Positions 27,976 through 37,301 are shown, counted from the first letter of the stretch. The stretch is 64,000 bases of DNA from Tenericutes bacterium MO-XQ (GCA_002838185.1 CP017948.1:620001-684000); one strand, 5' to 3'. Notes: generated by a model not told the origin, from the letters alone. Numbers and translations are program-made.

Positions 27976-29935
27976 CCATTCTCATGATCATAAACATGAA
28001 GAAGGAAAAGAGCATAATCATAAGGTAAATGAACATACCGATCACGACCATGAAGGACACGAACACAGCCACGGAGGTGGAAATTCACTTATTTTATTCT
28101 TTATAGGACTAGCAGTTTATTTACTAGCAATGTTTGTAAACAATGATTTGTTTAAAAACATCATGTATCTATTGGCCCTCTTCCTTTCAGGTTATCATAT
28201 TATCATAGAAGGAATTAAGGATACAGTTACTTTAACGATTAAAAGGAAACGGTTCACCCCAAATATCCACTTATTAATGACGATTGCTGCTGCAGGTGCA
28301 TTGATTATTGGTGAATACCGAGAAGCAGCACTTCTGATATTGATTTTCGCTGGAGCACATTTCCTTGAAGAATATGCAGAAGGAAAGAGCAAGAAGGATA
28401 TCACAAATCTTCTCAAAATGAATCCAACCACTGCTCGATTAATTAATGAAAACGGTGAAATCGAGATTGTTGATGTTAGTGTATTAAAAGTTGGTGATCG
28501 TTTGAGCATTTTAACTGGGGATCAGATTCCGACTGATGGTATGGTAATTTCAGGGAAGTCTGCAGTTGACCAAGCTTCTATTACAGGTGAAAGTATTCCT
28601 GTTGATAAAGTAGCAGGTGATCCATTATTTGGAAGTACAATCAATGGAACAGGAACTTTAGTTATGGAAGTAACAAAAGAAAGTTCAGATACTGTGTTTG
28701 CAAAAATTGTTCAATTAGTTAGCCAGACTCAGAAGAGCATTTCTAAAACAGCAGCGATGATTAAGCGAATCGAGCCTGTATATGTGACAATTGTTATTTT
28801 GTTGGCTCCAGTATTCTATCTCTTAGGACTCTTCTTGTTCAAATGGACAGCGGAAACGAGTTTTTTCAGAACAATGGTCTTTCTGATTGGCGCATCACCA
28901 TGTGCATTAGCGGCAACAGATATTCCAGCTACACTTTCTGCAATTAGTAATCTTGCGAAGCGTGGAGTATTATTCAAAGGTGGTTCATATTTGTCGAATC
29001 TATCTGATCTCGGCGCTGTTGCCTTTGATAAAACAGGAACACTCACACAAGGGAAGCCAGTGGTTACTGATACTTACTTTGTATCAAAAGTGAAAGAATA
29101 CAAGAAACGCGAATATAACTCAATCATAGTATCGATGGAGAAAAAGTCAAATCACCCACTAGCGGATGCAATTATCAATTATTATCATGATGTCGATACA
29201 CTTGAATTTGATGTTGAAAATCTTGTTGGAGTTGGACTAAAAGCAACTTATGGTGATGCAAACTTTAGTATAGGGAAACCTTCATCATACAAAACCATAT
29301 CAGACGAAATCACAAAGCATACTGAAAAATATGAATTTGAAGGTAAAACAGTAGTTTACTTTGGTTCCAATGATGAAGTACTTGGGCTTATAGCCATTCA
29401 GGATGTTCCTAAAAAGAGTTCAAAGGAAGCAATACAATACTTCAAAGATAATAATATCCACACATTGATGATCACTGGAGATGCTCAACGAACTGGTGAA
29501 GCGATCGGCCGCCAACTTCAAATTGACGAAGTTCGTGCCAATGTTCTTCCAGAAGATAAATCTAAGATTATTACAGATCTTAAGAAAAATTACTCTATTG
29601 TAGCGATGTTAGGAGATGGTGTAAATGATGCTCCTGCACTTGTTGCTGCCGATATCGGGGTTGCTATGGGCGAAGGAACTGACATTGCCATTGATGCAGC
29701 TGATGCTGTCTTGATGAAAAATGATCTGAACAAATTCGCATATACACATAAAGTTGCAAAGAAATTGAGAAGCATCGTTATTCAAAATATTATCTTTTCG
29801 ATGATTGTTGTACTCTTCCTAGTTACTGTTAATATTCTTGGGTTAATGAACATGTCATATGCAGTGTTGATTCATGAAGGAAGTACATTAGTAGTTATAC
29901 TTAATGGACTTCGGTTACTCAAACAAGTCAATTGA
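27959..29935 (+). CDS. P1B-4 type metal-transporting ATPase (CoaT/CtpJ/PfeT-like)
   Basis: The 658-residue protein starts with a His-rich stretch (residues 1-40) instead of an HMA domain. The membrane motif is SPC (GASPCALAAT near 315), not CPC, and HEGST lies near 640; these two are the marks of P1B-4 pumps. DKTGTLT (about 356) and GDGVNDAPAL are intact. Family members export Co, Ni, Fe(II) or Zn; the ArsR partner with an alpha-5 site suggests Co/Ni/Zn. It sits inside a disrupted cadA gene between IS3 remnants. Confidence 0.85.
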   Translation: MKNEHNHSHDHKHEEGKEHNHKVNEHTDHDHEGHEHSHGGGNSLILFFIGLAVYLLAMFVNNDLFKNIMYLLALFLSGYHIIIEGIKDTVTLTIKRKRFTPNIHLLMTIAAAGALIIGEYREAALLILIFAGAHFLEEYAEGKSKKDITNLLKMNPTTARLINENGEIEIVDVSVLKVGDRLSILTGDQIPTDGMVISGKSAVDQASITGESIPVDKVAGDPLFGSTINGTGTLVMEVTKESSDTVFAKIVQLVSQTQKSISKTAAMIKRIEPVYVTIVILLAPVFYLLGLFLFKWTAETSFFRTMVFLIGASPCALAATDIPATLSAISNLAKRGVLFKGGSYLSNLSDLGAVAFDKTGTLTQGKPVVTDTYFVSKVKEYKKREYNSIIVSMEKKSNHPLADAIINYYHDVDTLEFDVENLVGVGLKATYGDANFSIGKPSSYKTISDEITKHTEKYEFEGKTVVYFGSNDEVLGLIAIQDVPKKSSKEAIQYFKDNNIHTLMITGDAQRTGEAIGRQLQIDEVRANVLPEDKSKIITDLKKNYSIVAMLGDGVNDAPALVAADIGVAMGEGTDIAIDAADAVLMKNDLNKFAYTHKVAKKLRSIVIQNIIFSMIVVLFLVTVNILGLMNMSYAVLIHEGSTLVVILNGLRLLKQVN

Positions 29936-29994
29936 CGAGAAAATGTAAAATGATATATTGTGAAAAAACATTATGATAAAGGAGAGTTGGATTT

Positions 29995-30516
29995 ATCAAA
30001 ACAACACAAAAAGCAATCATTACGAAAAGAACGAAAGCGATATTTGCAACGATTGTATTTGTTGCGATTCTCTTTGCAGTAGATCAGATACTAAAGATAT
30101 ATTTCTCGACAAACTACGGACTTAATGAAACTGAGACAGTTTTTGCTGGATTTCTAAATATTGGTTATATCAGAAACTACGGTGTAGCATTTGGAATGTT
30201 TAGTGGAATGAAATGGACGATTGTTTTGATTGGATTAGTTATGAGCATCTTGATTAGTACTGTTCTTGTAAAATCAAAGCAGGTTTATATAAGGGTTGCG
30301 TTGGGATTAGTACTTGCCGGTGCAACTGGAAATCTGTTTGATCGGTTAAGTGTTGGCTATGTTATTGATTATTTGCAGATGCCAATATTGCCGGTTGTTG
30401 GATCCACAATTTTCAACATATCCGATGTATATATTATTGTTGGGTGTGCAATTATTCTCTTTTTTGAAGTAAGAAACAAGCCTAATTCCAAAAATGACAT
30501 GCCAGTTCAATTCTAG
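29995..30516 (+). CDS. lspA: Lipoprotein signal peptidase, first copy, unusual start
   Basis: The frame contains the LspA motifs VDQILK, RNYGVAFGMF, GATGNLFDR, VIDYLQ and FNISDVYII, with both catalytic aspartates, and four membrane segments. No ATG, GTG or TTG precedes the first helix in frame; the frame opens after a TAA at 29977. AAAGGAG at 29979 is placed for an ATC start near 29995, or for the TTG at 29987 followed by a +1 shift. It follows the P1B-4 gene and is likely co-transcribed. Confidence 0.75.
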   Translation: MKTTQKAIITKRTKAIFATIVFVAILFAVDQILKIYFSTNYGLNETETVFAGFLNIGYIRNYGVAFGMFSGMKWTIVLIGLVMSILISTVLVKSKQVYIRVALGLVLAGATGNLFDRLSVGYVIDYLQMPILPVVGSTIFNISDVYIIVGCAIILFFEVRNKPNSKNDMPVQF

Positions 30517-30529
30517 TATTAAATGTAAG

Positions 30530-30580
30530 CCAACAATGGAAATTATACGCAAAGTGAGGTATGGTTTCCATTTTTCTTTT
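30530..30580 (+). terminator. Terminator-like hairpin after lspA
   Basis: AATGGAAA pairs with TTTCCATT around a loop of about 25 bases, followed by a T-rich tract. Confidence 0.55.
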
Positions 30581-30703
30581 GCTTGTTGAGGAACATCAGG
30601 ATTTGGAGAGACTCAATCAAAATCAGAAAAGCCCGATGTAATCGTCAGTATGGTTTTAATAGTGCTAATACACAGTAAGAAATAGAAGGAGAAAAAAGAA
30701 TTC

Positions 30704-30756
30704 AGTGAAAAAGAAAATTGCATTGTATTTGTCCCAAGCAAAGATTGATGAAATTG
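30704..30756 (+). pseudogene. 5' fragment of a small unknown gene
   Basis: GTG after AGAAGGAG opens a frame encoding MKKKIALYLSQAKIDEI, which is cut at an IS3 left end (TGAACTGATACC). Nothing more can be said of its family. Confidence 0.35.
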
Positions 30757-31038
30757 AACTGATACCAAAAACCTGTACTTAGTGTAAACTAATATATATG
30801 CAGGAGGCATCATATGAAGGATAAAAAGAAAAAGAATAGACTATGGAGCGGAGATTTTAAACTTAAAGTGGTCCTAGATATCATTGAAAATGAACTCTCA
30901 TACAGTCAAGCAGCACGTAAATATGATATGTATCTATCATCAGGAAGTCTAAATGATACTGAACTGATACCAAAAACCTGTACTTAGTGTAAACTAGAAT
31001 ATATGCAGGAGGCATCATATGAAGGATAAAAAGAAATT
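30757..31038 (+). mobile_element. Two tandem truncated IS3 left ends
   Basis: The left end TGAACTGATACCAAAAACCT occurs at about 30757 and again at about 30959, each followed by the start of the same orfA (MKDKKKKNR). The first copy runs about 200 bases, the second only about 80 before joining cadA sequence. They share the family of the remnant at 26934. Confidence 0.8.
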
Positions 31039-31768
31039 GTATCAGATATAAAAGAAGTTTCGGGTCATGGTATAAAAGCTAAGGTTAATAGCGATGAAGT
31101 ATTGGTAGGAAATGCTCGTTTAATGGAAAGAGAAAATATTTCATTTGAAGAATCATCTGCATTAGGGTCTATCTTGTATATCGCTATTAATAAAAAATAT
31201 GTTGGTAATATTGTTGTATCTGACCAAATTAAAAAAGATTCAAAAGAAGCAATAAAGCTATTGAAAGCATTAGGAGTTAAGAAAACCATAATGCTAACAG
31301 GAGATAAAAAATCTGTTGCAACTAGTGTTGGCAAAGCATTAGGGTTAGATGAGATTCACGCTGAATTACTTCCTGAAGATAAATTAAATAAAGTCGAAGA
31401 ACTTTTAAACAGTAAGTCAAAACGAGGTAAGCTCTTCTTTGTTGGAGATGGTATAAATGATACACCAGTACTTGCAAGAGCTGATATCGGGATTGCAATG
31501 GGTGGACTTGGTGCAGATGCCGCAATTGATGTAGCAGACATTGTTATTATGACAGATGAGCCATCAAAAATTGTAACTGCGGTAAAAATTGCTAGACGAA
31601 CAAGAAAAAATTGTATGGCAAAACATCATATTAGCATTAGGTGTTAAAGCCTTCTTCTTAGTTCTTGGTGCATTTGGAATAGCAACAATGTGGGAAGCCG
31701 TTATTGCTGATGTAGGCGTCTCGTTGATAGCAATCCTAAATGCAATGAGGGTGCTAAAAAATAAGTAG
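31038..31768 (+). pseudogene. cadA C-terminal fragment with a frameshift
   Basis: The frame matches the last third of CadA from ISDIKEVSGHGIKAK-like sequence through GDGINDTPVLARADIG to ATMWEAVIADVG. A frameshift near 31610 moves the last 50 residues to another frame (WQNIILALGVKAF). It is the 3' part of the gene whose 5' end is at 26854. The nucleotide-binding part remains but the metal-binding and CPC parts are gone. Confidence 0.85.
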
Positions 31769-31812
31769 AGTGTCAATTTGTAAAAGGATAGAAAGCATCA
31801 CACAGTAGAGTA

Positions 31813-32236
31813 AATGGGGCCTAAACCCTATAAAGCACTGTTGCAATAAAGAGATTAACAACATAATTAGAAGTAAAAACCAATAAATATGTTATTAAGG
31901 TATTTTAGACAGATTTTAACCATGTAAAGGTAAACATATTTCATGCAATTTTGATGTTTCTTTAATACATACAAGGTCGATTTTGCAAGCAATACGGTTT
32001 TTTCAACGCAGATTGAATGAGACAACATATTATTAAAAGTGACGGAAAATGGACAAATCTAATTGGACAAACAATTATGCTGTTTTTATAGTATAATTGT
32101 AATAATCAGTTATCTTTTTATGACTTATCAAAATATGAACTTTTAGCATTATTTATAGTAAACTTAGTCTAGAGGTTGTAGTAAAGTTAGTCTAGAGGTT
32201 ATCAAAAATAGTGATAAAGTCCATAATGACAAGACA
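31813..32236 (+). repeat. A-type module A2 (long form)
   Basis: It shares its upstream part with A5, including a hairpin around CAACCATGTAAGG-like sequence, then the common core from CAACGCAGATTGAATGAG. TGGACA (32064) and TATAGT (32087) could form an outward promoter with 17-base spacing. Two TTAGTCTAGAGG motifs lie 23 bp apart, and the module ends AATGACAAGACA. A degenerate C-type right arm precedes it at 31774-31805. Confidence 0.85.
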
Positions 32237-32747
32237 CTTGGCTGGTCCTGTAATAGTAGGAGCGTTAGTTGGAGCTGGAGTAGGTATGGGAACTTCAGTT
32301 GTGACGCAATTGGCTACAACTGGGGAAGTTGACTGGAATCAAGTAGTGGTTGATGGATCAATTGGTGCTGTAATGGGAGCATTTGGTGGATCAGCAATTG
32401 GTAGGCTAGGCATGACTTTATCTGGTGGATTAACAGGTGCAGGAGGCGATTTAGCTTCACAATGGATTTCCGGAAGTGAAATTGTTTGGGGTAGTGTTGT
32501 AGTATCTGGTTTAACTGGGGCTTTCTTCTCATTTCTTAGTGGACCTGGTGCCCAACATGGTAAGTTATACAATAGGGCTCATACTTTAGAAAGATATAGC
32601 GATCCAAATAACAAAGCAAGACATTTCAAAAATCTGAACAAACAACTAGCAAAATATACTACTCGTCTTAGAGATTCGGCTATGAAGGACATAAAAGGTG
32701 GAGTAATACTTGATTTAGTAACATCAATAATTGACAATCTAATTTAA
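32226..32747 (+). pseudogene. C-terminal part of a polymorphic-toxin-like protein
   Basis: The 173-residue frame uses the ATG inside the end of module A2 (MTRHLAG). It is rich in Gly/Ala membrane-like helices (ALVGAGVGMG, GLTGAGGDLA), like the pre-toxin regions of RHS/LXG proteins, followed by a polar tail (HGKLYNRAHTLERYSDPN). It looks like the orphan tip of a larger secreted protein. The next gene may encode its immunity partner. Both points are inference. Confidence 0.5.
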
Positions 32748-32761
32748 AAGGAGTGGTATTT

Positions 32762-33271
32762 TTGAATTTATTTAAATATGTTTTTATAGCATTAACAATT
32801 ATTGTTTCAACTCTCATAAGAAAGATGTTGATAAGTAACAAAAAAAAGAGCAGCAACTTGATCATTAAACAACCTAAATTGTATTTATATGGCGGAATAA
32901 TTTCTTTTGTCTTATTTGCAATTACATTTGCTGTGCTGATTATACCTTTGGTGCCAATAGCACCCCATGATCCAGAAGATGGATATGTAGTGTTTGGTTT
33001 TATTACGTTCTTAAGTTTTTTTAGTGTTGGATACATAATATATTATATTAATTGGAGTATAGTACTTTATGATGAATATATAGTATTTACGAATATTTTT
33101 GGAATTAAACAGACAATAGAGTTTAAGAATTGTTTAGTAGATGTTAAATCTGCAAGAATAGATGTGTATAATGAAAAAGATAAAAAGAAACTTTTCAGCG
33201 TTTCAATGCTTTCTGAATGTTGGGTGAATTTAGCAAATAAGATGAACCCATTCGTAAAAGAAAGTAAATAG
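32762..33271 (+). CDS. Small membrane protein, possible immunity protein
   Basis: The protein of about 169 residues has an N-terminal anchor, two further membrane segments (about 45-65 and 75-97) and a PH-like beta-rich C-terminal part (SIVLYDEYIVFTNIFGIK). It starts at TTG nine bases after AAGGAG. The layout resembles half of the protein at 19071. Position directly after the toxin-like frame suggests immunity. Confidence 0.5.
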   Translation: MNLFKYVFIALTIIVSTLIRKMLISNKKKSSNLIIKQPKLYLYGGIISFVLFAITFAVLIIPLVPIAPHDPEDGYVVFGFITFLSFFSVGYIIYYINWSIVLYDEYIVFTNIFGIKQTIEFKNCLVDVKSARIDVYNEKDKKKLFSVSMLSECWVNLANKMNPFVKESK

Positions 33272-33412
33272 AATCACTAAATAAATAATTAATAAAGAAC
33301 TGAGTCTTTTGATTCAGTTTTTTATATAACATAATATCTTTCTAAAAGTAGGTGTTAGTATAGTTTAGATGACACAAAGAGTAAGCAATATTTGTCTTAC
33401 ACTATGTGTGTA

Positions 33413-33515
33413 AAAAAGCAACTCCATCGGAAAATGAGTAAAACTCCGTTGGAAATAGAGTAAAACTCCGTCGAACACGAACGATTTTAGAGTAAAACTC
33501 CGTAATGACAAGACA
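33413..33515 (+). repeat. B-type iterated-motif module B1
   Basis: AACTCC-containing motifs (GTAAAACTCCGT) start at 33420, 33442, 33464 and 33496, spaced 22, 22 and 32 bp. The last runs directly into AATGACAAGACA, the same terminus as family A. Confidence 0.9.
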
Positions 33516-33802
33516 ATTTTTTTGTCCGAATGATAGACAATGTGAATTTACTAATTAAGGAGCACATATTTTCAAAATCAATTGAGAAAGATGATGAACC
33601 ATCCATTATAAATAGAAATAGAGTTAGTCATGGGATATTCACTCGGGAAATAGATAAAAAGGATTGCTTGCAATTATTCTGCATTGTTATGGCTTTGAAG
33701 AGCTTAAGCGATATTATTGAAACGGATAATAGAAGGAAAAATATTTTAAACGAACTAAGAGATTTAACTCAGAAATTAAAAGAACTAGATGCCAAACAGT
33801 AA
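33516..33802 (+). pseudogene. C-terminal fragment of a HEPN-like protein
   Basis: The frame is open from the module end; ATG 33530 is internal. INRNRVSHGI contains an Rx4H pattern like the active site of HEPN RNases, and the context resembles C-termini of uncharacterised HEPN-like proteins. The 5' part is lost at the B1 junction. Confidence 0.5.
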
Positions 33803-33844
33803 TGTTATGTATAATAATTCAAAATCTTGATTTTTCTTTATTAA

Positions 33845-33979
33845 TAAAAGCAACTCCGTATGAAAAAAAGCAAAACTCCGTTGGAAATAGAGTAAAACTC
33901 CGTCGAACGCGAACGATTTTAGAGTAAAACTCCGTCGAACGCGAACGATTTTAGAGTAAAACTCCGTAATGACAAGACA
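33845..33979 (+). repeat. B-type module B2 (five motifs)
   Basis: AACTCC motifs start at 33852, 33874, 33896, 33928 and 33960, spaced 22, 22, 32 and 32 bp. The 32-bp unit with GCGAACGATTTT is tandemly duplicated. It ends in AATGACAAGACA. Confidence 0.9.
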
Positions 33980-33989
33980 GTCTTAACAT

Positions 33990-34037
33990 TAGCGAGTTTT
34001 GTTTCTTAATTGAAATAAACTCGTTTTTATTTTAATC
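33990..34037 (+). terminator. Terminator-like hairpin after B2
   Basis: GCGAGTTT pairs with AAACTCGT across a loop of about 20 bases, followed by T residues. No gene lies between it and module B2, so the hairpin is a leftover of a lost gene. Confidence 0.65.
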
Positions 34038-34099
34038 ACTTAAATTTTAGAAAATTAATTATTTTATATATGTTATAATTTAATCGCGAGGTGTTTATC

Positions 34100-35224
34100 A
34101 TGCTAGAAATTTGGAAAGGCAAACAAATATTACAATTAAAAGACAATTATATCGAACAATGGTTCGATGTTCTTAACTATGGATTGGTTGAAGATAGAGG
34201 ATTTAGGTTAAATGATGCTAACATTGAAGAGATTAAGTCTAATATTAGAAAAGATTATATAGAATATCTGATGAGTTGTTCTATGGATAAAAATCTTCAA
34301 GCATATTATATCCTAAGAGATGAATACAATACTATTGTAGCTGTTTGCAGAATAGTATTTGATGAAGGGGAATATTATCTTGAAGGTCTAGAAACTCATA
34401 GAGATTATTATCGAAGAGGATTTGCAACAAAATTATTGTTTTTAGTCATGCAAGAACTTAAAAGAAATAATATTTTAAAGATTTATTCAATCGTTAGAAA
34501 CCATAATGCTAAATCTATCAATTTCCATAGGAAAAATGGATTTACGATTGTTATGGAAGATAAAACAAACACTAAGTTTTCTTTAAATGTTGAGAATAAG
34601 ATTAGACAAGATCTTTTTGATCAATGGGCTAAAGGTTATAACAAAAGTGTTCTTAAATCTGAAAAAGAAGCAAATTATCCTTTTGCAGGTTATTCTGAAG
34701 TGAAATACAGTGTTTTTGATATCATATCTGATAAACATAAAGCGAAGGTTTTAGAAATGGGTGTTGGTACTGGTGAAATAACTAAACCATTATACGATCT
34801 AGGATGCGAAATTACCGGAGTAGATTTATCAAATAAAATGATTGAAATTGCTAAAAGTTATATGAAAAAAGCTACATTTATATTAGCTGACTTTAGTGAT
34901 GCACTCAACGAAATCTCAAATAAATTTGACTTTATTGTTTTTAGCTATTCTATTCATCATTTATCTTATAATAATCAGATTGAGTTACTCATAAAACTAA
35001 ATAATTATTTAAATGAAGACGGTGTAATCATTATTGGGGATGTTTCAACACTTACTTTAGAAGATATGAACCAATTGCAAAATAAATATGCTGCTATTTG
35101 GGATGATGAAGAGTACTATCCAATCCTTAAAAAATATCAATTAAGTCAACTAGTAGATATATATAAATTGAGATATGTACAAATTAATGAAGTTGCAGGA
35201 GTTTATAAGTTTAGAAAGAAGTGA
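34100..35224 (+). CDS. Fusion of GNAT acetyltransferase and SAM-dependent methyltransferase
   Basis: The N-terminal half (about 1-155) is a GNAT domain with HRDYYRRGFATKLLF and NHNAKSINFHRKNGF. The C-terminal half is a class I methyltransferase: motif I in VLEMGVGTGEITKPL, GVDLSNKMIEIAK and FSYSIHHLS. The methyltransferase resembles the YrrT type. ATG 34100 is preferred over GTG 34091, which lies in the ribosome site. A truncated paralogue is found at 36396. The transglutaminase-like gene follows after four bases. Confidence 0.8.
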   Translation: MLEIWKGKQILQLKDNYIEQWFDVLNYGLVEDRGFRLNDANIEEIKSNIRKDYIEYLMSCSMDKNLQAYYILRDEYNTIVAVCRIVFDEGEYYLEGLETHRDYYRRGFATKLLFLVMQELKRNNILKIYSIVRNHNAKSINFHRKNGFTIVMEDKTNTKFSLNVENKIRQDLFDQWAKGYNKSVLKSEKEANYPFAGYSEVKYSVFDIISDKHKAKVLEMGVGTGEITKPLYDLGCEITGVDLSNKMIEIAKSYMKKATFILADFSDALNEISNKFDFIVFSYSIHHLSYNNQIELLIKLNNYLNEDGVIIIGDVSTLTLEDMNQLQNKYAAIWDDEEYYPILKKYQLSQLVDIYKLRYVQINEVAGVYKFRKK

Positions 35225-35228
35225 AATA

Positions 35229-35990
35229 ATGAAAATTGGATTTGATATATTTGGGAAAGCATATGGATTCATGTTTAGAAATGATCTTCATGATGAGAAT
35301 TCGATTGATTACAATTTTGGTAAAAAAATGATCCTTTTAGATTCAGAATCTGATGAGTCACTTTATGATTCATCAAAATATATTGTCAGTAATAAAATAG
35401 TTCAACATGAATTATATAATTTCGCACAGCAATTTAAAGGATTAACATGGGAAGAATCAGTGAGAAATATACTTGCTTATACAAGAGAAATCGTTAAAAA
35501 CTTTAATCTTCCTTTTAAAAATATGATATTTGGTGGAACTGAAAAAGAAATCATAGATAGAGGTACAGATTGGTGTACTGATATTTCTCGTGTTGGTTGT
35601 GCTTTATTACAATGTCTAAATATTCCTTGTAGAATGGTGACACTAGTGAATACTAAACAAGCATACAATGGACATACAATTTGTGAGGCTATTGTAGACA
35701 AGCAATTTATAATGTGTGATTTCACATATGGTGTCTTAGGATACTTAGATGAATCGCATTCAGTAAAATCATTAATTAATAATCATAATGTAGTCGAAAA
35801 AGTCTATTCAGAAATTATCAGTTCGGGAAATAATCGTGATTATATTTTGGGACTATTCGATAAGGCAGCATATATTGATTATGATATTACAAAAGAACAT
35901 AACTACAATAAGAGTAAGCCAAATAAGTATTATTTAAATATGATGAAATTAAACCATGATGGCACATGGAAATTAGGGGAAAACAGTTAG
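35229..35990 (+). CDS. Transglutaminase-like (papain-fold) protein
   Basis: The 253-residue protein has Cys in DWCTDISRVGCALLQ, His in GHTICEAIV and Asp in MCDFTYGVLG, the Cys-His-Asp order of transglutaminase-like domains. There is no signal peptide, so it acts in the cytosol. It forms a two-gene unit with the acetyltransferase-methyltransferase. Together they may modify a small molecule or a peptide, for instance in resistance, but no substrate can be named. Module B3 begins right after its stop. Confidence 0.65.
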   Translation: MKIGFDIFGKAYGFMFRNDLHDENSIDYNFGKKMILLDSESDESLYDSSKYIVSNKIVQHELYNFAQQFKGLTWEESVRNILAYTREIVKNFNLPFKNMIFGGTEKEIIDRGTDWCTDISRVGCALLQCLNIPCRMVTLVNTKQAYNGHTICEAIVDKQFIMCDFTYGVLGYLDESHSVKSLINNHNVVEKVYSEIISSGNNRDYILGLFDKAAYIDYDITKEHNYNKSKPNKYYLNMMKLNHDGTWKLGENS

Positions 35991-36062
35991 AAAAAAGCAA
36001 CTCCGTCCGAAAAAAAGCAAAACTCCGTTGGAAACAGAGTAAAACTCCGTAATGACAAGACA
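35991..36062 (+). repeat. B-type module B3
   Basis: Three AACTCC motifs about 22 bp apart (the last GTAAAACTCCGT) run into AATGACAAGACA. The module starts one base after the stop codon of the transglutaminase-like gene and ends in a recombinase fragment. Confidence 0.9.
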
Positions 36063-36395
36063 AAATAAACTAGGTGCCCATTATTCATCATCTGATATAT
36101 TTTCATCAAAGTTAATTTGTGAAGACTGTGGTGGATTTTATGGCAAAAAGAAATGGCATTCCAACAGTAAGTATTCAAGATTTATTTATCAATGTAATAA
36201 CAAGTTTCATAAACACAAGGACAAATGCCTAACACCTAATCTTAAAGAAGATGACATCAAAAAGAAGTTTATCAAAGCGTATAATCTAATGGCCAAAGAC
36301 AAACAACGAGTCATAAAAGACACTCAAGATATCATAAAACTACTTACGGACACTACCCTGATTGATTCAGAAATAGTAAGAATTGAAGAGGAGAT
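36052..36395 (+). pseudogene. Large serine recombinase fragment (zinc ribbon)
   Basis: The ATG in the end of module B3 opens the frame. LGAHYSSSDIFSSKLICEDC and the following CGGFYGKK and CNNKFHKHKDKC are the recombinase zinc-beta-ribbon (cysteine pairs), followed by the start of the coiled-coil insert. The catalytic serine domain is absent. At about 36396 it runs into sequence of an acetyltransferase-methyltransferase copy, without any module at the join. Confidence 0.8.
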
Positions 36396-37133
36396 GGTGG
36401 TGGTTACAATTCTATTGTTAGAAATCAAAACCATAAGTCATTAAACTTTCATTATAAAAACGGATTTAGTGTAGAAGATAAGGATGATAAAGATACTAAG
36501 TTTGTCCTAAATGTTGAAGATCAAATAAGAAAAGAGTTGTTTGATAACTGGGCGAGTAACTATAATAAGAGTGTGATTAAATCAGAACAAGAAGAAACAT
36601 ATCCATTTGCTGGATATTCTAACATCAAATATCAAATCATTGATATTGTTGCAAAAAGGTCATTTGCACATATTCTTGATATGGGTGTGGGGACCGGAGA
36701 AATCACGAGTCCTTTATACAATTTAGGATATAGAGTAACAGGTGTGGATTTATCAGAAAAGATGATAGATATAGCCAAAAAGAAATTGCCTAATGCAATA
36801 TTCATATGTGATACTTTCCAAAATTCTTTAACAAAACTGAATGCTCAGTATGATTTCATCATATTCAATTATTCGATTCATCACCTTGACTATCAAAGTC
36901 AAATAGACTTACTTCTAATAATTCATGAGAACCTAAGTAGTCAAGGAATGATTATCATAGGTGATGTATCAACAGAAAATACACTAGATATGAATAAACT
37001 ACATGAAAAGTATGATTCTATTTGGGATGAAGAAGAGTATTATCCAATACTAGATATTTATCAAAAAAGTGATTTAAAGAATTATTACTAAATTTCTTAT
37101 AACAAAATAAACGAAGTAGCCGGACTTTTTGAA
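36396..37133 (+). pseudogene. Truncated paralogue of the GNAT-methyltransferase gene
   Basis: The frame from about 36399 matches the end of the GNAT domain (YNSIVRNQNHKSLNFHYKNG) and then the methyltransferase (MGVGTGEITSPL, NYSIHHLD). A TAA at 37089 cuts it before the final motif; after the stop, KINEVAGLFEL still matches the end of the paralogue. The first 130 residues are missing. Similarity to 34100 is high but not identical, so the copies diverged before or after transfer. Confidence 0.85.
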
Positions 37134-37301
37134 CTTTGCAAGTTGCAAACCAACTGTAACCGATTTTAAATAATTTAAAGAAAAAAACCTAAAATGAACT
37201 AACTGGACAAATTTGTCTCGGTTTTGACATATTTTCCCCTTTAAAGAAACAGTATTAAAAGTTATAATAATAGCATGAAATGATGAAGGGAGATTTATAA
37301 T

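Noticed and set aside
27845-28072. Minus-strand hydrophobic ORF opposite the His-rich ATPase start
   Set aside because: It is the antisense of the His codons, with no ribosome site; the same holds at 63426-63638 opposite copB.
31741-31768. First GGGTGCTAA at 31749 as a full C module
   Set aside because: It lies inside the cadA coding sequence (AMRVLKN) and only one motif is present; only the right-arm-like part after it may be a C remnant.
33845-33979. B2 as a CRISPR array
   Set aside because: The repeats are only about 12-22 bases, the intervals are themselves conserved between modules rather than unique spacers, and there are no cas genes.
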